64,000 nucleotides of DNA, taken from IMG/VR virus record IMGVR_UViG_3300009009_000003, positions 26,377-90,376 of that record; one strand, written 5' to 3'. The stretch is from a virus. Below the pieces are notes generated by a model, which saw nothing but the letters and a program-made list of their open reading frames with translations, had not been told where the DNA came from and made no database searches. Shown piece after piece: positions 37,162 to 44,202 of the stretch (position 1 is its first letter; each line of letters begins with the position of its first letter). The translations under genes and the position numbers were made by a program.

Positions 37162-37201
37162 GGTCTGTCCATCCTTATTGAATTAAAAGGATGGACAGAC
37201 C
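37162..37201 (-). repeat. Intercistronic hairpin, 15-bp perfect stem
   Basis: GGTCTGTCCATCCTT (37162-37176) and AAGGATGGACAGACC (37187-37201) with a 10-base loop, between the stop at 37208 and the start at 37133. It is not followed by a T-run in the direction of transcription. Confidence 0.8.
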
Positions 37202-37207
37202 GATTAT

Positions 37208-37606
37208 TTACCAGTATAAATCTTGATAAGTTACATATTTACGGAATTGGACAAACCTGAACGTGGACATTTTCTCTCCGGTTTGTACATTTTCCACTAC
37301 TATTCTTTCGGTAGTGGAATAAATGCAATATAACGGATCCGCTTTTGGAGCACTAATTCTGGCAATGGACACAAAAGCTGCCACAAATCCACTTTCGCCC
37401 ATAACGTGAACCACCTCCCCTATTTCCCTTGCCTTGTCCACATATTCCTGGGCAAGCAAGTAAACCTCTTGGTCTGTTAATTTCGGATCTATCATGGGGA
37501 AAGGTAAATCTTGAACCCCATCCGGACACAACTCCTTTGCAGCGTCCATCTGCGCTTTACCCCATTTGCTACTTGGATGATTTGATAGATTCACCATCTT
37601 GTCCAT
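37208..37606 (-). CDS. Rossmann-like small protein, NLSNHPSSKW family
   Basis: A 132-residue protein with ATG at 37606 behind GGAGGTTTT. Conserved-looking blocks are MVNLSNHPSSKWGKAQMDAA (about 4-23), DLPFPMIDPKLTDQEV, VVHVMGESGFVAAFVSIARI (about 66-85) and CIYSTTERIVVENV then STFRFVQFRKY at the end. I have seen this block order in bacterial proteins of unknown function; it suggests a small alpha/beta sensor or hydrolase fold. Function not known. Confidence 0.6.
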   Translation of the reverse strand: MDKMVNLSNHPSSKWGKAQMDAAKELCPDGVQDLPFPMIDPKLTDQEVYLLAQEYVDKAREIGEVVHVMGESGFVAAFVSIARISAPKADPLYCIYSTTERIVVENVQTGEKMSTFRFVQFRKYVTYQDLYW

Positions 37607-37672
37607 AAAACCTCCTTTGGCCATTTGGCCGGTTACGCTCTACCGTTTTGGTATGAGCAAATAGAACTAATG

Positions 37673-37696
37673 ATGGAGACCGTGGCCGGTCTCCAT
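37673..37696 (-). repeat. Intercistronic hairpin
   Basis: ATGGAGACCG (37673-37682) and CGGTCTCCAT (37687-37696), loop TGGC. It follows the stop of the DUF2786 gene. Leftward it has no T-run. Confidence 0.75.
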
Positions 37697-37703
37697 TTTA
37701 GTG

Positions 37704-38402
37704 CTACTTTAGTGCTCGCTGCCCATTCCCTCCGGACGACCCCGAAATGGGTCGACCGAGTGAAACGGATTTGCCATCTTCAAACCCTCTTTGCCATGCG
37801 TTATTGTCAATACGCATGGATGAAGCCCGCCCATGCGTTGTGTTTGGAAACAGGTTCTTATAGAACCTGTCCACCTGCAAGTTTCTGGCGAGAACCAAGT
37901 CCATCGATCCGCTTTCACGGATCACTTGGTCCTTATATCTTTTCATCTCATTCAGTCTTTTGTCTATAGTCTGGATGAAGCCACAAGCATAGCTCCATCC
38001 AGTATTCTTTTTCATACCCCATGCCTCCACTCCGATTTGCCTACGCAAATACCGAAAATAATATTCGGTAATTTGAACATCTTGATGGAATCCGCAAAAT
38101 GTAATGTGAACTCCATCAGCCCTGTTAATTGATTTGCATCCAAAATGTCTTGCAATCATGTGGGAAAGGGTCTTTTCCCACTTTTGATCCTGTCCGGAAA
38201 AGATGCATTTTATGGATAAGTCTTCTACCTCATCAATGGTTGTATCCTTTTGTCGGATATCAACCATCTCAATTTCGTATTTAGCCATTATCTCGCCTGC
38301 TCTTTGCATGGCTAGATTGGCTTCATACTCGTTTTGTGAAGACCCCAACTCAAGAAGTGCCTTCACCTTTTCCATTATTCTTTCCTTTTTCTGTGCATCC
38401 AT
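37704..38402 (-). CDS. DUF2786-family protein
   Basis: A 232-residue protein. Residues about 8-45, IMEKVKALLELGSSQNEYEA then NLAMQRAGEIMAKYEIEM, are the DUF2786 N-terminal domain (K-x-x-A-L-L-x-K-A-x-S-x-N-x-x-E-A-x-x-A). The C-terminal region has ARHFGCKSIN, ITFCGFHQDVQITEYYFRYL and SYACGFIQTI, as in many phage and bacterial members. Function unknown; the family is frequent in phage early regions. The ATG at 38402 has AGGAGAGCAAA upstream. Confidence 0.75.
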   Translation of the reverse strand: MDAQKKERIMEKVKALLELGSSQNEYEANLAMQRAGEIMAKYEIEMVDIRQKDTTIDEVEDLSIKCIFSGQDQKWEKTLSHMIARHFGCKSINRADGVHITFCGFHQDVQITEYYFRYLRRQIGVEAWGMKKNTGWSYACGFIQTIDKRLNEMKRYKDQVIRESGSMDLVLARNLQVDRFYKNLFPNTTHGRASSMRIDNNAWQRGFEDGKSVSLGRPISGSSGGNGQRALK

Positions 38403-38412
38403 TTTGCTCTCC

Positions 38413-38490
38413 TTACATTAAGATTATGGCAATCATTGTGATTACCATGTAAAGCATAACTGTTATAATGGTCAATTCGTTTTTTGTCAT
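38413..38490 (-). CDS. 25-residue membrane micropeptide
   Basis: MTKNELTIITVMLYMVITMI is the start of a peptide that is one hydrophobic span after a polar head. The ATG at 38490 has GGAGGCCTGA upstream, a convincing site. It ends 11 bases before the DUF2786 start and carries part of that gene's leader. Same plan as 13660 and 32466. Confidence 0.55.
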   Translation of the reverse strand: MTKNELTIITVMLYMVITMIAIILM

Positions 38491-38723
38491 TCAGGCCTCC
38501 ATTTTACGGGTTTTTTGTTTTGTCTGGGATAATCTATAGAATCCCATATATAAGCTAGATCAGAATTTTTTTACCATTTTCAAGCGAGACCGTACAAAAT
38601 CGTCCATTTTCGTTTTTATCCACAATGGAGCGAAATGTTTGCTTGTTCTACCCTAAGTAATCTGTTGAAAAAAAATGGGCATACGGTTTTATGCGATTTG
38701 CCCAAGTCATAAAACCAAAAAAA
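38491..38723. other. 233-base non-coding segment
   Basis: No gene with a ribosome site is seen. It contains one perfect DnaA-box sequence, TTATCCACA, at 38616-38624 and a weak dyad around ATGGGCATA near 38672. It separates the first early gene, which has its own terminator, from the rest of the early group, so a promoter for that group should lie here, but no clear -35/-10 pair stands out. Confidence 0.4.
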
Positions 38724-38754
38724 AATGGCCATGAGAAAAAATCTCATGGCCATT
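38724..38754 (-). terminator. Rho-independent terminator of the first early gene
   Basis: AATGGCCATGAGA (38724-38736) and TCTCATGGCCATT (38742-38754), perfect 13-bp stem, 5-base loop, followed leftward by a run of eight or more T. It starts 4 bases after the stop at 38759. Confidence 0.9.
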
Positions 38755-38758
38755 AAAT

Positions 38759-39109
38759 TTACTTCATCATCATTTTTAAAAGAGTCAATTGCATCCGGAT
38801 CGTCTGATTTACTGTCGCCCACTTCAGCTTTTCATTGCTATGAAGAATTTTTTTCACATGGGACTCAATTTCTTTTCCGGCCGGAATGCAATTAAGGTCA
38901 AGCAAATATCGAGCGATTACTTCACTCGACGTTGCTTGCTTGTCGCCAGCAGGTTCTGTAGCGAACCGGTTTTCGGTATATGTCCGACATTCGTTATGCA
39001 TTGTCGGGCGTTCGTCTACACAAGCAATGCATGCCGGATTCAACAAATTACAATTCCCGATTCTCTTGCACTCGATGCCGTACTTTTCCTTTAACTCTTC
39101 TTTCTTCAT
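38759..39109 (-). CDS. First leftward early protein, Cys-containing
   Basis: A 116-residue protein starting at the ATG at 39109 (AAAGGTACAAC upstream). MKKEELKEKYGIECKRIGNC and NPACIACVDERPT then HNEC give four to six Cys in a short span, a possible zinc or Fe-S site; the rest is helical (SSEVIARYLLDL, ATVNQTIRMQLTLLKMMMK). It is alone between a 39-bp palindrome upstream and a strong terminator downstream, so it is a separately controlled gene. Such first early genes often act on the host; none recognised. Confidence 0.65.
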   Translation of the reverse strand: MKKEELKEKYGIECKRIGNCNLLNPACIACVDERPTMHNECRTYTENRFATEPAGDKQATSSEVIARYLLDLNCIPAGKEIESHVKKILHSNEKLKWATVNQTIRMQLTLLKMMMK

Positions 39110-39155
39110 GTTGTACCTTTCTGTTATCAGATTAGAGCGGTCGTTATGACTCGCC

Positions 39156-39194
39156 CTTCTATATATAGGCAATCGGATTGCCTATATATAGAAG
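39156..39194. promoter_or_regulatory. 39-bp perfect palindrome, candidate operator
   Basis: Arms of 19 bp (39156-39174 and 39176-39194, CTTCTATATATAGGCAATC and its complement) around a single central G. It lies 47 bases upstream of the first leftward early gene, and the arms contain TATATA boxes. Confidence 0.75.
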
Positions 39195-39196
39195 AG

Positions 39197-39231
39197 CACG
39201 ACCGGCTAGCTTAGTAGGCTAGCCGGTCGTG
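39197..39231. promoter_or_regulatory. GC-rich 14-bp inverted repeat
   Basis: CACGACCGGCTAGC (39197-39210), loop TTAGTAG, GCTAGCCGGTCGTG (39218-39231). It directly adjoins the 39-bp palindrome. A very stable hairpin in either strand; read leftward it precedes the palindrome. Confidence 0.75.
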
Positions 39232-40135
39232 AAGGTCGATGCATACTATATCTATATAGTCGCAGTTGATCGATGTCCGCATTACCTGGCTATCAGATTG
39301 CTATGGGTAGATTATCGGTTTTTTTCGATATCCCGATATCAGAATTTCGATATTACCCGATAATCGCAAGCTTTCCAATATGCTGGTGTCCATACTGCCC
39401 TTCGTCCGACAGTTTTTTACCGATTTTCTGCGACTATATTCTATTTTCAAAGAGCAATACACTACATGCCAGGAAAACGTCCATTATCGTATGTCTGCCG
39501 GTCTAACTCCCCGAATTCCCTGTTAATTTTTACGGATATCCGCAAAATCAACAAAAAATCAGACATTCTGTCTTGTTAGGACAGCTACAGGATCAACCTT
39601 GTTTTCCCGACAAGGGTTAAAAAAAACCTTCAAAGAGCAAAAAAAACATAAATACGAAGTATTTATCGGATACTTACTTCCAAAACTTTAGCTTTTTTTT
39701 TCAATTATTTTTCGAAGTAATTTCAAGGCCTTGTAAGACTTAATTCCTAATTATACTTTTATCTCACATTGGGATTATCCAAACTTTTGCTTTACGCATA
39801 CTTTGTATATCTTCAACTATTAGTAATACCCTTTTCACATAAGTACTTAATATATCAAGAGTTTTTCTTGATATTGCAATTGTCGTACCTTGTACAATAC
39901 TAATATAGCGATAAGCATTAATAACCCTATATACATTAAGTAATTCGGATAAGTAAGGATTATCAATGATTTACATTTCAGGAAACATGGGAATTGAGAA
40001 AAGACAGAAAAAACAGCTACTTACGATCAAGCAAACATAACACTAGTAATATGCTTTATCTATACATATAGGTGTACTATACATTGCCTTCTAATCTGTT
40101 GCCTGCTGATATAGTATAGGTTAGTTATGTATTGC
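39232..40135. other. Long non-coding control region
   Basis: About 0.9 kb without a convincing gene. Small dyads occur: ACTATAT-CT-ATATAGT near 39245-39262, repeated GATATC/CGATAT and ATTATCGG/CCGATAAT blocks at 39310-39365, and a 9-bp hairpin ATATCAAGA/TCTTGATAT at 39852-39874. The motif CTGCGACTATAT occurs in opposite orientations near 39255 and 39428. A frame of 77 codons here lacks a ribosome site. Confidence 0.55.
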
Positions 40136-40203
40136 TTTTGATTAACCCCGTATTTTGCTTAACCCTGTCTTTTGCTTAACCCCTTATTTTGATTAACCTA
40201 TGC
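40136..40203 (+). repeat. Four tandem 17-bp repeats (iteron-like)
   Basis: TTTTGATTAACCCCGTA, TTTTGCTTAACCCTGTC, TTTTGCTTAACCCCTTA and TTTTGATTAACCTATGC follow each other without gaps at 40136, 40153, 40170 and 40187. A partial unit TTTTGCTTG follows near 40209. Regular spacing in non-coding DNA suggests protein binding. Confidence 0.8.
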
Positions 40204-40254
40204 ATTGCTTTTGCTTGTCGCCAGATAATGGATGGATTGTCGGAGTTAAGAACA

Positions 40255-40285
40255 TGTGGATAACCTGTGAAAAACCTGTGGATAA
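40255..40285 (+). promoter_or_regulatory. Two perfect DnaA boxes
   Basis: TGTGGATAA, the complement of the DnaA consensus TTATCCACA, occurs at 40255-40263 and 40277-40285, in the same direction and 22 bp apart (about two helix turns), with TGTGAAAAA between them. They follow the 17-bp repeats by about 50 bp. Confidence 0.65.
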
Positions 40286-40578
40286 ATGGAACGAGATACC
40301 AATGGTTCATATAAAAACGAAAGTTTCCAAATGGGCCGTAAGTGCCTGAAATACCTATTTTTTTTACTTTTAGGTTACATAATAACTATTATCAGACGTT
40401 TCTATACGGTATGGGGGGAATGTGAAGGAAAATCAGGTACTTACCCCCCTCGAAAAATCTCCATCCATCAACTTTACCGGTGGACCACGGGACCCGAACG
40501 CAATTTTTTCTTTGAAAATGGTAATAGGCAATCAACTGGTGATTTACGTTCCTTTCCATTTTAGGAAGAGTAAATGTC

Positions 40579-40608
40579 TTGACAGGGATTATGTGGGTAT
40601 ACTATAGA
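40579..40608 (+). promoter_or_regulatory. Rightward late promoter before the packaging genes
   Basis: TTGACA at 40579-40584 (perfect -35) and TATAGA at 40603-40608 with an 18-base spacer, 20 bases before the ATG at 40629, which has AGGAAGGAG upstream. Confidence 0.6.
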
Positions 40609-40628
40609 ATATACAGGAAGGAGTTTTT

Positions 40629-41264
40629 ATGGAAAACGAATTTGACCACGGAGATGGTGATAATTTTTTTTGTGGGGATTCTTCGGAGGATGGGTTTAGT
40701 GATACAGGGGAAGAGGGGGAGGGTAAATTAAGTGGGTATAGTAATCCTTTGGGGATGCCTTTGGGGTACAAGAAGAGGTTAGGGGACATAAGGGTATGGA
40801 AGGCAGACATAGGGGATGTAAAGGTAATAAGTTGGGATGCAATACCGCCTTGTAGGGGGGAGGTATGCAGTATATGGGGGATATGCAGTAAGAGGGGGAA
40901 GGAGGTAAGCAAGAGGCATTGTGGGGTAGTGCATGAATATTTAGGTAATGTAAACGAGATGATATTCAGGAATTATTACAATCAATTAACGGAGCCTATG
41001 TTATTCAAGATTGGGATGCATTTAATACCTTTATACAAGCAATTATGCAGGTTAAAGATAGAGGAGTTGGCGGTAGAGAATTTAGTTCACATAGTAAGTG
41101 GGAGGTATTTAATACATCCTATAATGAAGGAGATAAGGGAGACGGTAAAGGATATTGAGAAGGTGTGGAGCAGTTTAGGGTTAGAGGTGAGGGAGGGGGA
41201 CAGCAGGAGTGTAGAGGAGTACGAGAATGAAGTAGGGAGGATAGTGCGTGAGGCAGTTAGGTAG
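40629..41264 (+). CDS. Candidate terminase small subunit / packaging accessory protein
   Basis: A 211-residue protein with a very acidic N-terminus (ENEFDHGDGDNFFCGDSSED), a Cys cluster CRGEVCSIWGICSKRG with a further C after 11 residues (about 75-98, possible zinc or Fe-S site), and a helical remainder (LTEPMLFKIGMHLIPLYKQL). First gene after the late promoter and directly upstream of terL (17-base overlap), so a small-terminase role is likely from position; no HTH is obvious. Codon use is peculiar: third positions are nearly always A or G (GGG, AGG, GTA, ATA, TTA). Confidence 0.5.
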   Translation: MENEFDHGDGDNFFCGDSSEDGFSDTGEEGEGKLSGYSNPLGMPLGYKKRLGDIRVWKADIGDVKVISWDAIPPCRGEVCSIWGICSKRGKEVSKRHCGVVHEYLGNVNEMIFRNYYNQLTEPMLFKIGMHLIPLYKQLCRLKIEELAVENLVHIVSGRYLIHPIMKEIRETVKDIEKVWSSLGLEVREGDSRSVEEYENEVGRIVREAVR

Positions 41265-44163
41265 TAATAGTAAGAGGAGTTCGATTGGTTTTTTAGGTAA
41301 GGGTGAGTACACAGGTGGGGCAGAGGGGATGATTCGGTGGTGTAACGAGAATGTATACATACCGATATACCGGCAAGGGGATGTAATACCGACTTGGTGC
41401 AAGATGGGGAATTTACCGAGTGGGGTAGTTACGAAGACGGGGAAGAGTTACGATAGTATTTGGGTAGAGCAGCAGAAGGTATTGAGGGAGGCATTGGTAT
41501 TAGATGAGAGTGGATTTTTCAAGAACAAGCTACTTGTATTTTGTTGGATGAGGGGTGAAGGCAAGTGTCAAGAAAAGGGAAGTAAGGTTTTGATGTTTGA
41601 TGGTAGTATAAAGAAGGTTGAAGACATAGTAATTGGGGATTTACTAATGGGGGATGATAATACTTCTAGGGAGGTATTGTCGTTAGTTAGTGGCAGAGAG
41701 GAGATGTTTGAAGTAGTTCCTTACAGAGGGGAATCTATGGTTGTTACAGCAGACCACAAGCTTTCCTTAAAGAGAAGAAGGCGAGGTTTGCACAAGAGAG
41801 GCAAACCGATTAATGATACTGAAGCTGGAAAAATTACTGATATAACGGTTAGGGATTTTCAGAAACAGAATAAATCTTTTAAGAATTTTAATTTATTGTA
41901 TAGAGTTCCGGTTAATTGGCCTGAACAGAAAGTGCCAATTGACCCCTACTTTTTGGGTTTGTGGTTAGGAGACGGTCACTCTCATGTTCCTTCAATAACT
42001 ACGATGGATAAGGAGATAGTTGATTATTTGTATTCTTTTGCAAGTAAAATGAATATGCAAATTACTGTTAAATGGAAAGGTAAAGGTAATAAAGCCAAAG
42101 AATATGCTCTTGTTACTGATAAAGGTAAAGGAAATCCGCTACTTAGCCTTTTAAGAGAAAACAATTTACTTCATAACAAACACATTCCAAAAGAATATAA
42201 AGCAAATTCAAGAGAAGTGAGATTGCAGGTTTTAGCAGGACTTGTAGATACTGACGGTTATAGAAACAGAAATTCCATTCAATTTACACTTAAAGACAAA
42301 CTGTTGTGTGATGATATTTTATTTTTGGCTAGGTCTTTAGGATTTCATGCAAATATTAAGAAATGTACAAAAGGGATAAAGAGTACAGGGTTTTCAGGGG
42401 AATATTATAGAATTGGTATTTCAGGGGATTGTTCCATTATCCCTTCTCTTATTCCGAGAAAGAAATGCCTTCCAAGAAGTAAGTGGAAGGATGTTCTTGT
42501 TACTACCATTAAAGAGATAAAGTCTGTAGGAGAACGGGAATACTTCGGCTTTATGTTAGATGGAAATGGCCGTTATGTTACAGGAGACTTTACAGTTACT
42601 CATAATTCTCTTCTAGCAGTACTTGTTCAGTTATGGAAGTTTTTTTGTTTTCCTCGTCAGCAGATAATGTTGGGGGCAAATTCGAAGGAGCAGACGAAGT
42701 TTGTACATTATGATATTATGAGGGATATTATATTAAACAGTCCTGAATTGCTATCGGCTTTAGGTGGGAAGAAGAACGTACAGGAGAAGGAGATCAGATT
42801 ACGGGATGACAGGGGGCGGATCACGTCAGTAATAAGGGCAATATCCTCTTTTTCCGGAATAAGGTCGAATATTACAGGGTACACATTCTCAGAAATCTTT
42901 GATATGAAAAATCCAAGGTTTTTCGTACAGTTAGATGGTTCATTGCGTAATATTCCTAATGCTTTGGGGGTAATTGATTCTACTGTATCGGACAAGCAGC
43001 ATGTATTGTACTCGTTATTTGTTGATAGTATCATAGAGAAGAAGACGAAGACGGTTTTTTTCAGTTATCGGTGTAGTAAGAACGCAGATCCTGGGGATTA
43101 TTGGAATCCTCACATGGATGGTGATCAGTTATCCGACTACAAGATCAAATTTCCGATGGGGGAATTTGAGAAGTATTTTCAAAACCTTTGGAGTGCAGGG
43201 ATTACGAGGGTATTTTCTGAGGAAGTGATTAGGGAGAAGGGGATAATGGGAATAAAGGGGGAAATATTGAACCATGAAAAGATTGCTGATGCTATAAGGT
43301 ATGAATCAAGATTAACAGACATAATATCTGGGATGGAAGAGAAAGAGCATGAATATGGTCTAAACCAAGCTAGGCCGAAGCTTGTAAATTTGAGGGATAG
43401 TTTAGTTCCGGTAAGCAATTTCTATAAGTTACAGAAATGGACACAGCATGATGGCACTAGGATGTGTTCTATGGCGGAGCTGAATATGTTGGGTGATTTG
43501 CTGGATACAGACTTTTGTATTTTAGCAGGAACGGACTTTGGTGATCCTGTTGCTGTTCGAACCTATGCACGAAGCATGGGGGTGGTTGTGGCTAAATGCT
43601 TACCAAGGTCTAGGAAAAACTTCTTTGTTTCCGATACCGCTCCTAACTATTTGTATTTACTTCTTTGTGTTGTTCATGCTGAGAAGAATAATTTGGGGGC
43701 GATTAAGGAAGCATTAGAGGAATGTAACAAGGAGTATGATGGGATTGATACCTTATGTTCGGAGAGGTTTGGTTCTTGGGATCTTTCCGAATGGTGTGAA
43801 GAGAGGGCAATAGAGTTTGATCCGATATTCCCTACTTATGATCGTCAGAGGGAAGGATTTAATAATTTATACAATATTTTTAAGTTTGGTTTGTTTAAAT
43901 CCCCTCCTACAGATTTACCTGGTAACAAGCGTTCAGATATATTAGATGAGGAATTAGAGGTGTTTGACCACGATTCCTCTAAGAGATGGTTTGGTTCCCC
44001 AGAGAAGTATGAGAAAAATGGGGCGCAGGATGATACAGTGTATGCTTTGAACTGGTGTATTTTTGGTGGAAGGAAGAAAAGCGTGAATGATTTTCGTATT
44101 AGAAGAAGTTCCGTTAGTTTTGGGGAAATTGTGGGGAATTCTAGCTTATTGGGGAGATATTAG
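41248..44163 (+). CDS. terL: Terminase large subunit interrupted by an intein
   Basis: A 971-residue precursor; removal of a 347-residue intein would leave about 624 residues. GTG start, with GGGAGG seven bases upstream. The ATPase Walker A, WMRGEGK then SLLAVLVQ, is split by the intein between Lys and Ser. The remaining extein shows MLGANSKEQTKF, SFSGIRSNITGYTFSEIFD (Walker B region, about 555) and the RNase H-like nuclease with CILAGTDFGDPVAV (about 755, first metal Asp) and CSERFGSWDLSEW (about 832). It packages DNA into proheads. Extein codons are G-rich, as in the gene before; the intein's are not. Confidence 0.85.
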   Translation: MRQLGSNSKRSSIGFLGKGEYTGGAEGMIRWCNENVYIPIYRQGDVIPTWCKMGNLPSGVVTKTGKSYDSIWVEQQKVLREALVLDESGFFKNKLLVFCWMRGEGKCQEKGSKVLMFDGSIKKVEDIVIGDLLMGDDNTSREVLSLVSGREEMFEVVPYRGESMVVTADHKLSLKRRRRGLHKRGKPINDTEAGKITDITVRDFQKQNKSFKNFNLLYRVPVNWPEQKVPIDPYFLGLWLGDGHSHVPSITTMDKEIVDYLYSFASKMNMQITVKWKGKGNKAKEYALVTDKGKGNPLLSLLRENNLLHNKHIPKEYKANSREVRLQVLAGLVDTDGYRNRNSIQFTLKDKLLCDDILFLARSLGFHANIKKCTKGIKSTGFSGEYYRIGISGDCSIIPSLIPRKKCLPRSKWKDVLVTTIKEIKSVGEREYFGFMLDGNGRYVTGDFTVTHNSLLAVLVQLWKFFCFPRQQIMLGANSKEQTKFVHYDIMRDIILNSPELLSALGGKKNVQEKEIRLRDDRGRITSVIRAISSFSGIRSNITGYTFSEIFDMKNPRFFVQLDGSLRNIPNALGVIDSTVSDKQHVLYSLFVDSIIEKKTKTVFFSYRCSKNADPGDYWNPHMDGDQLSDYKIKFPMGEFEKYFQNLWSAGITRVFSEEVIREKGIMGIKGEILNHEKIADAIRYESRLTDIISGMEEKEHEYGLNQARPKLVNLRDSLVPVSNFYKLQKWTQHDGTRMCSMAELNMLGDLLDTDFCILAGTDFGDPVAVRTYARSMGVVVAKCLPRSRKNFFVSDTAPNYLYLLLCVVHAEKNNLGAIKEALEECNKEYDGIDTLCSERFGSWDLSEWCEERAIEFDPIFPTYDRQREGFNNLYNIFKFGLFKSPPTDLPGNKRSDILDEELEVFDHDSSKRWFGSPEKYEKNGAQDDTVYALNWCIFGGRKKSVNDFRIRRSSVSFGEIVGNSSLLGRY
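41566..42606 (+). mobile_element. Intein with LAGLIDADG homing endonuclease in terL
   Basis: Residues 107-453 of the TerL precursor. It begins with Cys1 (CQEKGSKVLMFDGSIKKVED, block A), has block B MVVTADHKLSL, two LAGLIDADG helices FLGLWLGDGHS and LAGLVDTDGYR, and ends with block F/G YFGFMLDG and FTVTHN followed by Ser+1. All residues needed for splicing (Cys1, TxxH, His-Asn, Ser+1) are present, so it is probably active. Insertion is inside the P-loop GxGK-S. Confidence 0.9.
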
Positions 44164-44173
44164 AATAAATTGC

Positions 44174-44202
44174 TTGACACAAGTGTTTAAAAATACTATG
44201 GA
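44174..44202 (+). promoter_or_regulatory. Possible internal promoter before the portal gene
   Basis: TTGACA (44174-44179) and TATGGA (44197-44202), 17-base spacer, in the short gap after terL. The -35 is perfect, the -10 weak. Confidence 0.35.

Noticed and set aside
38616-38822. 68-codon minus-strand frame
   Set aside because: It crosses the strong terminator at 38724 and overlaps the end of the first early gene in another phase.
39273-39506. 77-codon plus-strand frame in the control region
   Set aside because: It runs through dyad repeats, is rich in Cys/Ile/Phe without pattern, and has no ribosome site.
40136-40203. The 17-bp repeats as a CRISPR or transposon end
   Set aside because: Units are contiguous with no spacers, and no transposase or inverted terminal repeats are nearby.
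40286-40607. Plus-strand frames of 92 codons (40286) and 61 codons (40422, GTG start)
   Set aside because: The first starts on a DnaA box and has no ribosome site. The second has a G-rich leader but overlaps the -35 of the late promoter, uses ordinary rather than the local G-rich codons, and has no recognisable fold. Treated as non-coding, with the second left open.
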